From assembly GCF_900090045.1 (NCBI RefSeq), contig NC_041786.1, positions 1,482,501 through 1,546,500 on the forward strand: 64,000 bases of DNA, in the 5' to 3' direction. The stretch is from Plasmodium malariae. Taxonomy: Eukaryota; Apicomplexa; Aconoidasida; Haemosporida; Plasmodiidae. Both the position numbers and the translations under genes were made by a program. Shown here piece by piece: positions 47,779 to 60,827 of the stretch (its first letter is position 1; the number at the start of each line of letters is the position of its first letter). The notes under the pieces were generated by a model, which ran no database searches, was not told the DNA's origin, and saw only the letters and a list, made by a program, of their open reading frames with translations.

Positions 47779-48183
47779 TTTTATTTTACATTTTTTACAG
47801 CATTTTGTTTTTTTCATTTATTTTACGTTAGTTTAGTTTTTTGCTTGTTCATGCATTCCCTTTTGAGCGTCACTTTACAACGCACACATTTGAAAAAGTT
47901 GAAAAAGAGAAGAGTAAATTTTTGATAATTATTTTTGTATTCTTTAAGTTCTGTTTACTTTGAAAAATAGGAGTAATTTTTTTTATTTCTTAATTTTAAA
48001 AATATAATTTTTGATAATAAATAGAAGCTTTTTTCATTTTATTTTTCTGTTATTTTGTTTTCTTATATTTTCATTTAATAAAACTTTTATGTTATACTTG
48101 TCTTCACAGGGGAAAAATAATGCGCACGTAAAAAAATGCAGGAAAATGTAAAGATGAGAATTAACAAGTTGAAATAAAGAAAA

Positions 48184-48214
<31 letters not shown>

Positions 48215-49112
48215 GACAAATCATAAACCATTTTATACTTGCAACAGTGTCAATAGTGAAGAGGCTTTTTATTCCAAAAAGTGCTCATTATAATATAAAA
48301 TTATCAATAAATTATTATAGTTAATAAATACTTGTGTTTTAATATTATATATAGGGATAAAAAATTGTTTAACTTTATGCGCATTTTCATTTACTAAAAA
48401 AAGTATTTTATTTTATAATATCAGGTAAAAATCATTTGGATCATTGAAGGTGCTATTTATGTGTGCTTATAGAAGAGATGTAAAAAAATAATTAATCACA
48501 AAAAATATGGAGATAATTAAAAATGAGTCTCTTCATACAAAAAAATAAAAATAAATTGAGATAAAAATAGAAACAGAAGTAAAAAATAAACACGTGCACA
48601 CATTTATATGTATATATATAAGCATATCTAATATGCTTATCATCCATGTGCATGTCTGTATGCACATACCTACAATAGATATATGAAATAAGAATAAAAT
48701 AAAAAAAAAATTTATTTATTATGCATTAAGATTTTAAAGTAATTTTGAATTTATAAACAATTTATTCCTAAATTCACCGCTTAAATTTTTACAACTGTAA
48801 AAAGAAATTTTTTTTTGTTGACTCCATATGATATTATATATAGATGTTCAAAAATATATGCCTGTCACAATACGGACTGTTTAATTTATCGAAATGTAAA
48901 ATATACCCTGTGAAATAGTTTTCTTTCCTTGTTAAAACTTCTTTTCATATAACATATTGTTTTTAAAAAAATTATATATATATATATATATCATGTGCAA
49001 TTTTTTATGGTCTCATATAAAGGAAAGTACAGTCGTCAGTTTACCATTGTTTTAATTTACAATTCGTATAATTTCATTTTTTTTTCTTTGCTTAAATAAA
49101 CCTTATGGCGTA

Positions 49113-52100
49113 TCATATTTTAACATACTTATACTGAAATTTCTTTAACTTCAACTTTTTGCTGTTACATTCCTTTGCGTTATGCTCATTAATAGAATGT
49201 AAAGACTGATTTTCCGTATATTTAACACATTGTTCTAGTAATTTTATAATATCACGGTTTTGTTTATAAAAGGCATTACTTCGAATTTCAATTGAGCATT
49301 TCAATTTATCCCTATAGTTTTGTTTTATCCATTCTATTTTATAATCATATTTCTGACAAAATTTGCATAAAACCAATTCATTGTTTTTGTAAACTTTTGA
49401 ATGAATATTTCCACATATATGGTGATAGCTATTAAAGCATTTGTCGCACATGGTCAGGTTACCGCAGCTCTTGCATTTTCTACAAACCTACAAATGTCCC
49501 AAAATGGAAAGAAGCATGTGTATGTGTGTGCAATGAATTTTATTTTTTTATTTTTTATTTTTTCTAGCTAATAATATGCAACATCATTTTACGCCATTTT
49601 TTTTTTTTTTTTTATCTAGCTAATAATTTCTAACATAATTTTACGTCATTTTTTTTTTTTTTTTTTTATATAGCTAGCAATATGTAACACTTTTTTATGC
49701 CATTTTTTTTTTTTTTTGGGGCTAATTATGGACACACTTAGAATTAAGTACAAGGAACGAAGAATTTTCATTCCTCTTCTTTTCTTTTCTCATTTCATTA
49801 TATCCTTACCTCATCATCGGCAAATCCTTTGTCAATCAAATTCCACATTTCGTGTTCCGCACCAACGATGTTATGAAGAATGTAGCTATACTGTATATAG
49901 GAACACAAAAAAAAAAAAAAAAAAAAAACGAAACAAATGTAAAAATGGTGAAATGTCGGAAAAAATCAAGAAAAATGTCAATAAACAACAAAAGATCAAA
50001 TATGCGCAAAAAACACAACACAATACATATCATTTTCGTATAGCCATTTATTAAGCACAAACCTGTTGTATCCTTCTCAGTTGACCTATTTTAATAAGAG
50101 AAGGTAAAAACAAATTAAATGCATTTATGATATTCCTTTCTCCATCAGAAAAGGAAGATACCAGAATTTTCCAAAATTCACTTAAAGCATTAAAAGGTTT
50201 TGATTTAAGGGAAAAATACTGATTTCTCTGAAAATTCATATCATAAAATATCCATGTTGAAAAACTTTCCATTAACCTTAAATTAATTGCATTCATTTTA
50301 TTGTATTGATACAACAATTTTGTTTGTGCATTCTCTATATTTACATTCCAGTCTTGCATTTTTCTATGTAAGTTATTAAAATTTTCTATAGGATTAAATA
50401 TATCATTATCTCTTATTTCCATATCACTAACGTCGTTATCACTTTCTTCTTTCTTCTTCAAGTTGTAGTTCATGCAATTTGATGAATTGCACAAGCATTC
50501 GAAGTTGTTAAAAACGAAATTATAGCTGTAGGGGAGAATAAACAATTACACATACACAAATGTAAATGAGACAAATACGTGTGGAAAATGGGTAGCAAAT
50601 ATAAAAACTTCCTATAAGCATAACCACGTAAGCATTATACAGTGATATATATTAACATGGTAACAAACTCGTATAATAGCGATGTACAAGAGTGTCCGTG
50701 TACATACGTACTTACGTGTAAACATAATCATGCACGTATATACACATATGCAAACGTCTTGGGTTGCATAAATTAATGCTCACACGCACATGTTACCTGT
50801 AGTTGTATGTTATTTCTTCCCCTGCTGGGATGTCCTGAAGGGCAAATATTCCAATTCTGTAAAAGCCCCTAACTATCCACTTCTGTGAAACACTATTAGG
50901 TGAACAAGAATGATTAACAAATCTAGAAATGCTTCCCTTTTTTCTGCTATCAATATGCACATCTCTGTTTATTTGAATGGAATACCAATTATACATCTCT
51001 GTCTTTTTACTTTCTTCTTGATATGTTTCTATTCTTTTTTCAAAATCTTTTTTTCCTAAAACCTCTCCTACATATTCACATATGAGCTCTCCATTTTTTA
51101 TGTCCCTTTTGCAAAACACACCATATCCCGTTTTCTCTGTTTTTTTAATCTGAAAAATTTGACGTAAAATTAAATATGTATACGATTTTTCATTTCACTT
51201 GAATATGCACACATATGTACGCGGCCACTAAAAATTAAGTAAAACAACTACACTACGTTTCGCACAGGGGGTGTTAATATTATATTATTTCTTTCTTTTT
51301 ATATATTTTTTTTCTTTTTTTTTTTTTTTCTTTTTATTTCCTCTTTTTTCTATGCATTTACTTCCAAATCCTTTATGGCGGAATGCTTGAACGGACGGTT
51401 GAAGCATTTTTTGTCCTGAATTTGTATAGGCAAATTGCACCTATTTTTAGAGCACTGAATTTTACTCAATGAGTTGTAGCACGTGAAAGGGTCACATTCC
51501 CCCTGACATAAACACCTGTAATCATCTGTTTTGCATGATAGCAAGTTTTTATTTTGATCATTTAAGTACATGTTCTTCGAAATATATTCAAAATTCAAGT
51601 ATGGACTATATTTTTTTAAAGTACTGACATCAAATCTATAACCATTTTTTGTACTTAAAAAGAAATCATTCATATCTAATTTTCCATTTTTAAAACGTTT
51701 TCCTCTTCCTTTTGAAATATTTTTTTCTTCTGGGATTTTATTTTCTTGAACAAAATTTAATTTTTCTTTTGCTGGGTTTACTACAATCTTAGCATCTAAG
51801 GAATTCACATTTTCTTCAGTATCGTTAAGCATATCATTACTCTTTTGATTCTTTCTCATATAGTTATAATAACCACAGTTCGTGGTCTTATTAGTCGTGT
51901 TAACAAGTGCCCCTTCTTCTTTCATAGAAACATCTTCATCTTTACATTTTGCACCTTGTTTTTTTTTCCTGCCTGCTATCATTACATTTAAACAATTAAC
52001 TAAATCTTGATTGGCATTTACCTTTAATTCGTACCTTTTATTACTGCTGCTGTTGCTGTTGTAGTTGCCGCTAGCATTATATGTACCACTAATATTACTA

Positions 52101-55100
52101 TAAATATTCCTATTCCTACTTGCGCTAATATGTGCGAACGGAGTTGGTTGTTTCCCCATCAGTTCATCCTTTATACATTTTATATCACTATTATTTGCGG
52201 CTCCACTTTTTTTAATATTTTGTTTTTCTACATTTATACTAACAGAATTTTTTAATTCATTATACATTATACTTAGCACAGCGTTAGATGCCCATTTTAT
52301 TTTATCCTTAACATTTTTCTTAATCCCTTCTTTTTCTCTTTTGTTTACATAATTCTGTATGTTATTATATAGGGTATTTTTTTTGGACTCCTCCTCTGAT
52401 ACGATATCGATTGTATCAGGTACATTATTGACATATGGAATGTTGTTAATATTTTTTTTTATCATACTTTTCCTCATAGCATTGTTCATGTGTTTATTTT
52501 CCACTAAAATTAAGCCAAAATTATTACCGCTCTCATTCTTGTCTCTAATATAACTGCTTTCGATTTTTCCTCCAACATGACTTACTTTAGTTTTTTCTCT
52601 TCCAAAAACCCTATTCTCATTTTGAAACCCAACATAACTGCCTTCATTTTTGGGCCCAGCATAAGTGCCCTCATTCTCACTGTTATTTTCACCTCTTTTC
52701 TTAAACAAAAATATTACAAAATTGATAAAGTCCTCCCTCAAGGTGTACAAAATGTTTATGTGTTCTTCACACTCTTCGCTTAACTGATTAGCCTTAATTT
52801 CATTTAGTGATAATAAATATCTTTCCATATCTACAATTTTCTTTATTTTAATTATTACAAAATAATTGTATTCCATTTCATTTCTAAAATGTTCTCTCAA
52901 GTATAAGTCACCAAATACATTTTGACATAAAGATGTATTCTTATTAACCTTTTCAATTTTACAATTATTCGGATTCTTAACAAGACGTTTATTATTCAAA
53001 GGGTTCATATTCCTATCACTAATACCACTCATATTACTATTGTTGTTACTACTTGTACCTGTGTTGTTGTTTAACGGTTCCACATTTTCCCTTGCGTTAT
53101 TACTACTAGTAATGTAGTTATTAGTGTAACTGTTACTACTACCATAGCTGTTGTTGTTGCTATAGCTGTTACTATAGCTGTTACTGTAGTTGTTACTGTA
53201 GTTGTTACTGTTAATATTGCCGTAACTATTACTGTGCACATAATTTTTACGCAGCTGTTTTTCCCTGTCAACCGTGCATCTCTCTAATGATGATCTTTCT
53301 AATTTCCCTCCTAAGGAAGACACTCCTCTATCATTTGTTCCATCTGCGTTGCTAATTTTAATTAAATAATTCGTTTTCTGTGTTAATGTTAGGTCAGGTT
53401 TATTTTTTGTAAAGTCACTTAAAATATTTATATCTAAGTTGTAATTTTTTAAAATATCAATATCGTTAATATTTGAAACTTTTCTTTTTTTTTTTCGAGC
53501 TAAACTATCATCATCACCTTTTTTCTGTTCGTCCTTTTCTTCATCATCAATAGGTAATATTATATTCAAATTTTCCTTTTCATTTATATCCTCCTTAACA
53601 ACTGTACACGTACTCATACTATCATTTGGAGTTTTTGTAATGCTCGGCAAGTTGCTTATGCTTATTTTTTGCCCTTTATTTTCTTCATCCATATTTGTAA
53701 ACAGTGGTTCACTTAAATTCTTATACCCTGAGATATGATTACCAGTAATCGTTCCTCCCGGATAGCACATATGTTTACCACTGCTGTTGTAACCATAACA
53801 AGGGCTACCACAAATACCGGGGTTAATACCCATAATATAGGGGTTAACACCCATAATACCAGAACTATTACCCATGCCATTACCGTTACTGATATTTTCT
53901 AGTGGAACACTGTTATAATCGTCGTCCTTCCTGAACAACTTCTCACCCACACGCGGTTCCCTCTTCTGTACGGTTGGAGGGGCGTACAATTTGTCCTCCT
54001 CCCCATCTTCGGTTAAGTCAAACATAATTTTTTCATCTGAGTTATTATTAATACTAGAACTACACCCGTTCTCATAATTGGCATTCTTTCTATCCATTAA
54101 CTGCTGACAGTCAATACTAGAAGCTTTTTTTCTGTAGTTAGACATTCTTAATTTTCCTATCACTTGCTCACTACTGTTTAATTCTTCATCATTGTATGTT
54201 CCATTTAAAGTCATGCTCTTTTTAATATTACCCTTTAATATATAATTATTCTCGGAACGAATACTAATATTGCTAGATGCACATGAAACAAAATTATCAG
54301 ATTCTGTTCGGGGTGGTGGTGGTACTACTGGATGCCTTATATTTACAACAAGATCGTTATTACCATTAAATATGTCTTCGTTTTTGTTGTAACTTTTGTT
54401 ATAGCTCACATTTGCAGAAGCACTAACAACCAAATTATTATCATCCCTATTAATTCCGCTGTTAATACCGCTGCTGGTTTCTCCGTTATTGGTGCACGGT
54501 AAATCTTCATACGGTTCATTCTTCTTAACTATGGCAGAATCATTTATGCATTTTCTCCTCATATTATTTAAGGATTTAATGTGCCTTTTCTTATAATATT
54601 CTACATGCTTTGAACAGAACATAATTTTTTGTCTATATGATATTATATAATTATTAGTCATACACTGAAGATGAACGGATTTGAGGCACTTGATGCATCT
54701 GAATAAACAGTTGTTTAATCTATTTTTTATCTTTTCTAAATTTATTATATAAAATTCCTTACACACGTAGCACACATGCAAAGGGCATATATATTTATTA
54801 AGTCTTAAACTTCCGTTGTTAGTACAATTTTTACCATCATTATTATTAGAATTCTCATTATTATTGCAAATTTCGCTCTTGTGGTTAGTTATTGCATTTA
54901 CAGGAGAAGATCTCGCCATATTATTGTTATTGTTATTGTTATTATTACTATTATTACTGCTGTTTTTGTTTGCCATCATGGCATTTTCTACCGATTTTGT
55001 ACTCATTTCATTTTTCATCGTAATGTTCACATCAGACTTGTCATAGAGCAGATGATTTTTATTTATTTTTTTATCTAAAGTTAAATGTTTCTTTTTTCCA

Positions 55101-58100
55101 ATTCTTTTTTTCTTTCTATAATGACGTCTTTTTTTTTTAATTTTTATACCGTTTATCGCTTCTTTTTCTTCCTCTACCTTCAATTTATTAATAACTATAT
55201 TTGCGTTCTTTTTTTTTTTATCTTCTTTATTATTATCTTTACAACATGGTACATGTGCATATTGTTTTAAGCATTCTGTTTTTAATGAATTCAAATGATC
55301 AATACAATTTAAATGAAAAAATACATTACATAGTGGATAGTAGCATGGTAATAGTTTATCATTTGTTGTAATTTCTTTACATAAGGTACAAAAATTAATA
55401 TTAAATAAACAAAAAAAACAAATATACTTATCCTCTCTTTTAATATAACTCACACATTTCTTATGATAAGTCCTACCACATGAAATATTACAAGTATATA
55501 TATATTCTTTCGCTTCATCAGATTTTAATATATTACTTAAATTAAATACATTTTGTTCGCAAAATTCACAAAAATAAAAATGTCTTTCATCTTCATGTCC
55601 ATTTATAGTATAATTTTCATAGCACTTAATAACATCCTCATAGTAGCAATTCATTATTTTTTCCTGCTCTTCATCATCATATAACTTAACAAATTCACTG
55701 TACTGGTTTTGTCTGCATTTTAATAAGTGCGTCGTGGGTTTATCCTTCACACTACGCTTCTCGTCCTCTACTTTGTGCACACAATCGTTAAAATATGTGG
55801 TAAAATTAGAGGTAGCATTATCAGCATAATTCGAACCATTGTGAATACCACCATCATTAGCAGCGTTAGACGCACCATTCGATGCAGAGTTAGAAAAACC
55901 ATTTGTGCAAATATAATCGTTTGCATTACTTACAATGCCATGTTTCACTTTATTGTAGGTGCTACCACTCCTGTGACTGCTCTTTGCATTATCCACATTT
56001 ACACACTCGTACGTGTTAAGAGGATTTCTCCTGCTGACATCACCAACTGAACCTAGACCATCCCCTTGATCTAAGTCATTTATCAACGATATAAAATTCT
56101 TGTAAGCCAGTCCTTTTTTGTCTAAATTTATATCCACATTTTCATTGTAATGCTTATTCTTACATGTGAAGGGAATACGAAATTGGTTTTTATTGTCTTT
56201 ATTTATTTTACGAAGATAATTCTTTTGAAATAAATTTACAATGTTATTTATGTACTTACGGTTTTTATTCATTGGAGATGTTTTGTGATTATTACTGTGA
56301 CTATTGGTGTGGCTATTGGTGTGGCTATTGGTGTGGCTATTGGTGTGGCTATTTGTGTGGCTATTGGTGTGGCTATTGGTGTGACTATTGGTATAACTAT
56401 TGGTGCGATTATTGATGTGGCTATTGGTGTGGCTATTGGTGCGGTTATTGATGTGGCTATTACTATAACTATTACTAACGTTCTTGTTACTACTGTTACT
56501 GCCATTGTTGTTACTATTATTGATGTTGCATACAATACGATTGTTTATGTTATTGTTATCATTTCTGCTAGTATTACTATTCTTTACTTGATTTTTACAC
56601 GTAAGTTTTGAAATAATATTGTTTTTATTAACCATCTCAAGACCATCGACGTTTCTTGATCCGACGTTATTCATATATCCTAATAACTTGTGGGGTCTTA
56701 TATTATACTTTTTAAAATTCTCCTTTGATATATTCTTATCTGCGTTCATTTCGTTGTAATACTTTAAAATGTCGTTTGCATCATTCGTTAAAACTATATT
56801 ATTTTCCTTACAGTATGTTACGATATCTGTTGAAAGCACATTCTCGCTATTGATTCCAATACCATCAACGTTTTTCGTGTTGCCGTTCTTTCCGCAAATA
56901 TCACCACTGTTAATACCACTGTTAATACCGCTGTTCGTACCACCGTTAGCACCACTGTTCGTACCATCGTTAGCACCACTGTTAGTACCATTGTTAGTAC
57001 CACTGTTAGTACCACTGTTAGTACCACTGTTAGTACCACTGTTAGTACCACCGTTAGTACCACCGTTAGTACCACTGCTGGCTGCATTACTTCTAAACAA
57101 ATAATTTTCCGTTACTCCCTTTGACTGTCTAATTAAATAATGCTTTTCACTTTTGTCAATTTTTGTATTTAAGCTATTTTCACCCCCTTTGTAATTTTTA
57201 AATTTATAGTTACTATTTCTTGGCATTTTTGTGTTATTTTGTTTGTTGAGGCTGTTTTGTTTGTATTTCTTTTTTTTTTTTTTTTGTTCAAGATTTTTCT
57301 TTTTTTCCTCTATATATGATAATACGACGGGGCTTAAATTATTTCTTCCTACGCTGTTTGATAGTACGATAAGTTTATCGTTTAAGTTGTAGTTGTTTCT
57401 ATTAAATTTTAATTCTTGTGTTTTTAAATCCTCATCCGCAAGGTTAGCATTACACGGGACTTTCTGCACGGCGTTCACATCAACAGCGTTATTATTATTA
57501 TTTTCATTATTATTATTTTCATTATTATTATTAATATCATTATTATTAATATCATTATTATTACTATTATTATTATTATTATTATCATTATTATTATTTG
57601 CATTATTATTATTTGCATTATTATTATTTGCATTATTATTATTTGCATTATTATTATTAATATCATTATTATTACTATTATTATTATTAATATCATTATT
57701 ATTAATAACATTATTATTAATAACATTATTATTATCAATATTATTATTTTTAATATCATTATTTTTAACATCATTATTATTAATATCATTATTATTATTA
57801 CTATTTCTCGGGGCTCTGCTACTTACTCCCTTGCCACTTACACCCTTTCCGCTTACCTCCCTGCCGCGTATCTCTTTTCCGTTTGATACCTGATTTTTAA
57901 AAACTCCTCTTTTATTTAGTAGTTTATTGCTTAAACCCCTATAACCCCCAGAGTCGTTGTTTAAAACTTTGCTGTAATTTAGAGATTTATTATGTGTAAC
58001 TTTAAACATGTTATTATTGTAATAATCACCATAATTGTATGCATCCTCATACACATTAATTGTGTTGGTTGTTTCTTTAAAAGCATTGACCTTGTGTTCA

Positions 58101-59659
58101 TTTTTATAATTTTTTTTGTTTATATTATTAATATTTTTAATATAACTTTTACATATATCAGCTATATTTGAATAGACTTGTTGTTTTTCTTCTTTTTTTT
58201 TATTATTACATTTTATAAAACTATTTTTATAAAAATACATGTCTGCTTTCTTATACTCTTGTTTCATAATATTATATGTGCGTTTATCATTAATATGAAT
58301 TAAATTTTCATTTTGTTTTTTTTTCTCACGTTGTTCAATACTTATATCTGTGTGAACACTAATCTGTTCTTCGTCCTCCTCATCGTCTTCTATATCCTCA
58401 TCCTCTTCTATCTCTTCATAATCTACACCATAAGAATGATCATACGCTTCTCCATAAGCATCATCATAATATGCATCATCGCATGTACCTCCATACATTA
58501 ATTCACATGTATCACCACCATATGCATCATCACATGCACCTCCATATACATCATCAAACACATCATCACCTGCTTCTTCAAATCCTTGTGCATCCTTATC
58601 GGCGTGTTCCTTTCCTCGACCTTTTTCTTTTTTTATTTTATAAAGTACCTCAGCTAAGTTAATTATTTCCATTTCTTCAAGTGTGCCTCTCCTTTTCTTT
58701 TTGTTTTCACTTTTTGTCATTCTCTTGTTTGCAATCACTTTGTTTCTACTACTGCTGTTCCTGTTGCTATTAGTTCTGTTCCCTTTATTCCTGTTCCTGT
58801 TGTTACTACTGTTTCCGATACTATTGTTCCTATTGTTGTTACAATTACTACAGTTATTACTACAGTTATTACTACAGTTATTACTACAGTTATTACTACA
58901 GTTATTACTACAATTATTACTACAGTTATTACTACAGTTATTACTACAATTATTACTACAATTATTACTACAGTTATTACTACAATTATTACTACAGTTA
59001 TTACTACAATTATTATTGCTGTTATTGTTACTGATGAACGCGTTAAAAAAATTATTTTTCATTAAGTCATCAAAATTTATAGATTCTATGTGCTCAATGT
59101 TCTTCTGCCTGGATAGAAGCAGTTCAATGTTTTTCTGCTCCTCGTTTATTACATCGTGTCTGTACAAGGTTTTTCTATTACTATTTTCGTAACACGCTTG
59201 CGACTTATTATTATTTATATGTTTTGGTTCCCTAATACCCTCATCGTCATGATGATTGTAGGCATGGCGATTAACGGAGTGATGATCCTCATCGTCTTCA
59301 TTATATAGATATAAGTTACAACTACTCGCCCTTTTTTGTTTCTGCTTTTGCCTTTGTTTTTTCTGTTGTTGCTGCTGTTGTTGTCCTTGCTGATTTTGAC
59401 TATTTCTCATAAATTTATTTTCATCTATATGTGAAATATTTTCTAAATTATAATCTTTGTTTTCATAAGAATCCTTTAACTTATTGAACTTTATAGTTTT
59501 ATTTTTTACGTTACTGCTATCATTATAATGAATTAACATATTTACTTGTCTACTTTTTGTTTTATTGTTACTATTATTATTACCATTGTTATTACTATTT
59601 AAATTTAATCTTTCGCTTTCTTCGTTGCCTATGTAATTCTTTAATTTTTTATTTTCCAT
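49113..59659 (-). CDS. SET2: SET-domain histone-lysine methyltransferase with PHD/AWS modules (SETvs/SET2 orthologue), five exons
   Basis: Exons: 51362-59659, 50797-51149, 50063-50525, 49810-49890, 49113-49487. Phases match; 3189 residues. It methylates histone H3; the P. falciparum gene at this locus (PF3D7_1322100, SETvs/SET2) is linked to H3K36 methylation and var gene silencing. Two Cys/His-rich PHD-like regions lie at about 1358-1473 (CEFCEQNV...CGRTYHKKC, CTLCKEITTND) and 1623-1686 (CPLHVCYVCKEF, KSVHLQC). An AWS domain ends exon 1 (CLCQGECDPFTCYN, CSKNRCN). The SET domain in exon 2 starts GYGVFCKRDIKNGELICEYV and carries SRFVNHSCSPNS and GEEITYNY; post-SET CLCNSSNC follows. The last exon has another PHD-like finger (CRKCKSCGNLTMCDKC ... 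CKFC). Most of residues 1-1350 is Asn-rich low complexity. Start MENKKLKNYIG at 59659; no upstream exon seen. Confidence 0.94.
53140..53225 (-). repeat. Tyr-Ser-Asn coding repeat in the SET gene
   Basis: 12-base units encoding NYSN/SYSN (plus strand ATAGCTGTTACT, GTAGTTGTTACT). Lies between the PHD cluster and the AWS/SET region. Confidence 0.85.
56284..56470 (-). repeat. 12-bp coding repeat (Thr-Asn-Ser-His)n in the SET gene
   Basis: About 14 copies of the 12-mer ACCAATAGCCAC on the minus strand, encoding TNSH with INNR variants. Antisense frames give AIGV pseudo-ORFs. Confidence 0.93.
56905..57075 (-). repeat. 12-bp coding repeat (Thr-Asn-Ser-Gly)n in the SET gene
   Basis: About 14 units of ACTAACAGTGGT type, encoding TNSG, TNGG and AND-G variants. 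Antisense frames give VPLL pseudo-ORFs. Confidence 0.93.
57485..57800 (-). repeat. Poly-Asn tract with interrupting residues in the SET gene
   Basis: About 100 residues of AAT codons with periodic Asp, Ile, Ala or Glu, built from 12- and 15-base units (AATAATAATGCA). DNA is ATT/AAT trinucleotide over 300 bases. Confidence 0.93.
58840..59018 (-). repeat. 12-bp coding repeat (Ser-Asn-Asn-Cys)n in the SET gene
   Basis: About 15 copies of AGTAATAACTGT encoding SNNC, followed by a short Asn/Arg stretch. A regularly spaced Cys every four residues is unusual for low-complexity sequence. Confidence 0.94.
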
Positions 59660-60284
59660 ATTATTATTTTATTATTTTTTTCTTATTATTATTCTACTTA
59701 TTCTACCTCTTATTATTATTCCTTTCCTTATTCTTTTCTTTTTTTTTGCTGATTTTCCTTTTTTACCAAATGTTTTTATATTTTATTCGCACAAGAGACT
59801 TATGTCAATAATGATTTTAGGAAAATTTTTCTAAACTTGATTTTTTTTTTTTTTTTTTTTTTGCCAGTAGCGCAAAATTATTAAGTGCATAATAATGCAA
59901 TAAATATATGTATATGTCAGGAAGTACATAAATGAACAAATTAACATATATACATGCATATATATATACACAAATATATACATATATATTTATCATACTT
60001 TTTGCGCTTCATAGGAATACAATTTAAAGCCCTTACCATATTTCTCTTTTTCGATATATAATATTTTGGTTACGTATACCAGTTTTTTCATTTATTTGAT
60101 TATATATTTCTTTTACGGCTTCTGTTTTTTCAAAGCCACAATAGAACATATCTATTCTACTACTTCTTAACATTTCTCTTTCACTCGATCGAGAAAATTT
60201 TCTTGGTATAAAAACAACTACATATGTATGCAGGTATGTATTTAATGGTTATATATATATGTGGTTATATAATACGGTTGTATG

Positions 60285-60445
60285 TATATTAATATTTATA
60301 TATGTATATGTGTATATATATGTATATTAATATTTATATATGTATATGTTTATATATATGTATATTAATATTTATATATGTATATGTGTATATATATGTA
60401 TATTAATATTTATATATGTATATGTGTATATATATGTATATGGTT
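60285..60445. repeat. 38-bp minisatellite upstream of the SET gene
   Basis: Four near-perfect copies of a 38-bp unit starting ATGTATATTAATATTTATAT and continuing ATGTATATGTGTATATAT. Confidence 0.92.
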
Positions 60446-60763
60446 ATATATATATATGTATGTACTTTATATATATGCATTCTTTTAAGTATAATCCTTT
60501 AGAACCTTTTTTTCTGAACTCATATGCATCATATATCAGCATTTACGTGCATAACGCATATGTTTACTGTTAATACATACATAATTATACACATATTATA
60601 TATTTATATATAAATAAGAATATAATATTTTATTCCATCATTATATATATTACATTATTATATATCATATATATTACAACTCTTATATTATATATATAAC
60701 ATTATTATTATATATAGTATATAATGCCACTATTATTTTATATATATATAACATTATATATAT

Positions 60764-60767
<4 letters not shown>

Positions 60768-60824
<57 letters not shown>
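60768..60824. repeat. (TA)n microsatellite, 57 bases
   Basis: Uninterrupted TA dinucleotide run, the longest in the window. It can form cruciform structures and is a likely length-polymorphic marker. Confidence 0.97.

Positions 60825-60827
<3 letters not shown>

Larger units (their letters stand above)
46049..49112. other. Intergenic region between the TOG and SET genes
   Basis: About 3 kb, upstream of the TOG gene and downstream of the SET gene. Holds an AAAATAAA array (46355-46515), (TA)n tracts (46770-46790, 47129-47162), an ATTCGT-rich minisatellite (47510-47775), and poly-A/poly-T runs. No gene, tRNA or other RNA was recognised; the three overlapping YSYIRLFV-type ORFs are repeat artefacts. 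Confidence 0.65.

Noticed and set aside
47444..47925. Three overlapping plus-strand ORFs rich in YSYIRLFV
   Set aside because: They are readings of the ATTCGT minisatellite in all three frames; no non-repeat sequence and no family pattern.
57393..57893. Plus-strand Leu-rich ORF and similar Leu/Ile/Val ORFs (54816-55046, 56769-57104, 58683-59192)
   Set aside because: Antisense shadows of Asn/Ser/Cys codon repeats in the SET gene.
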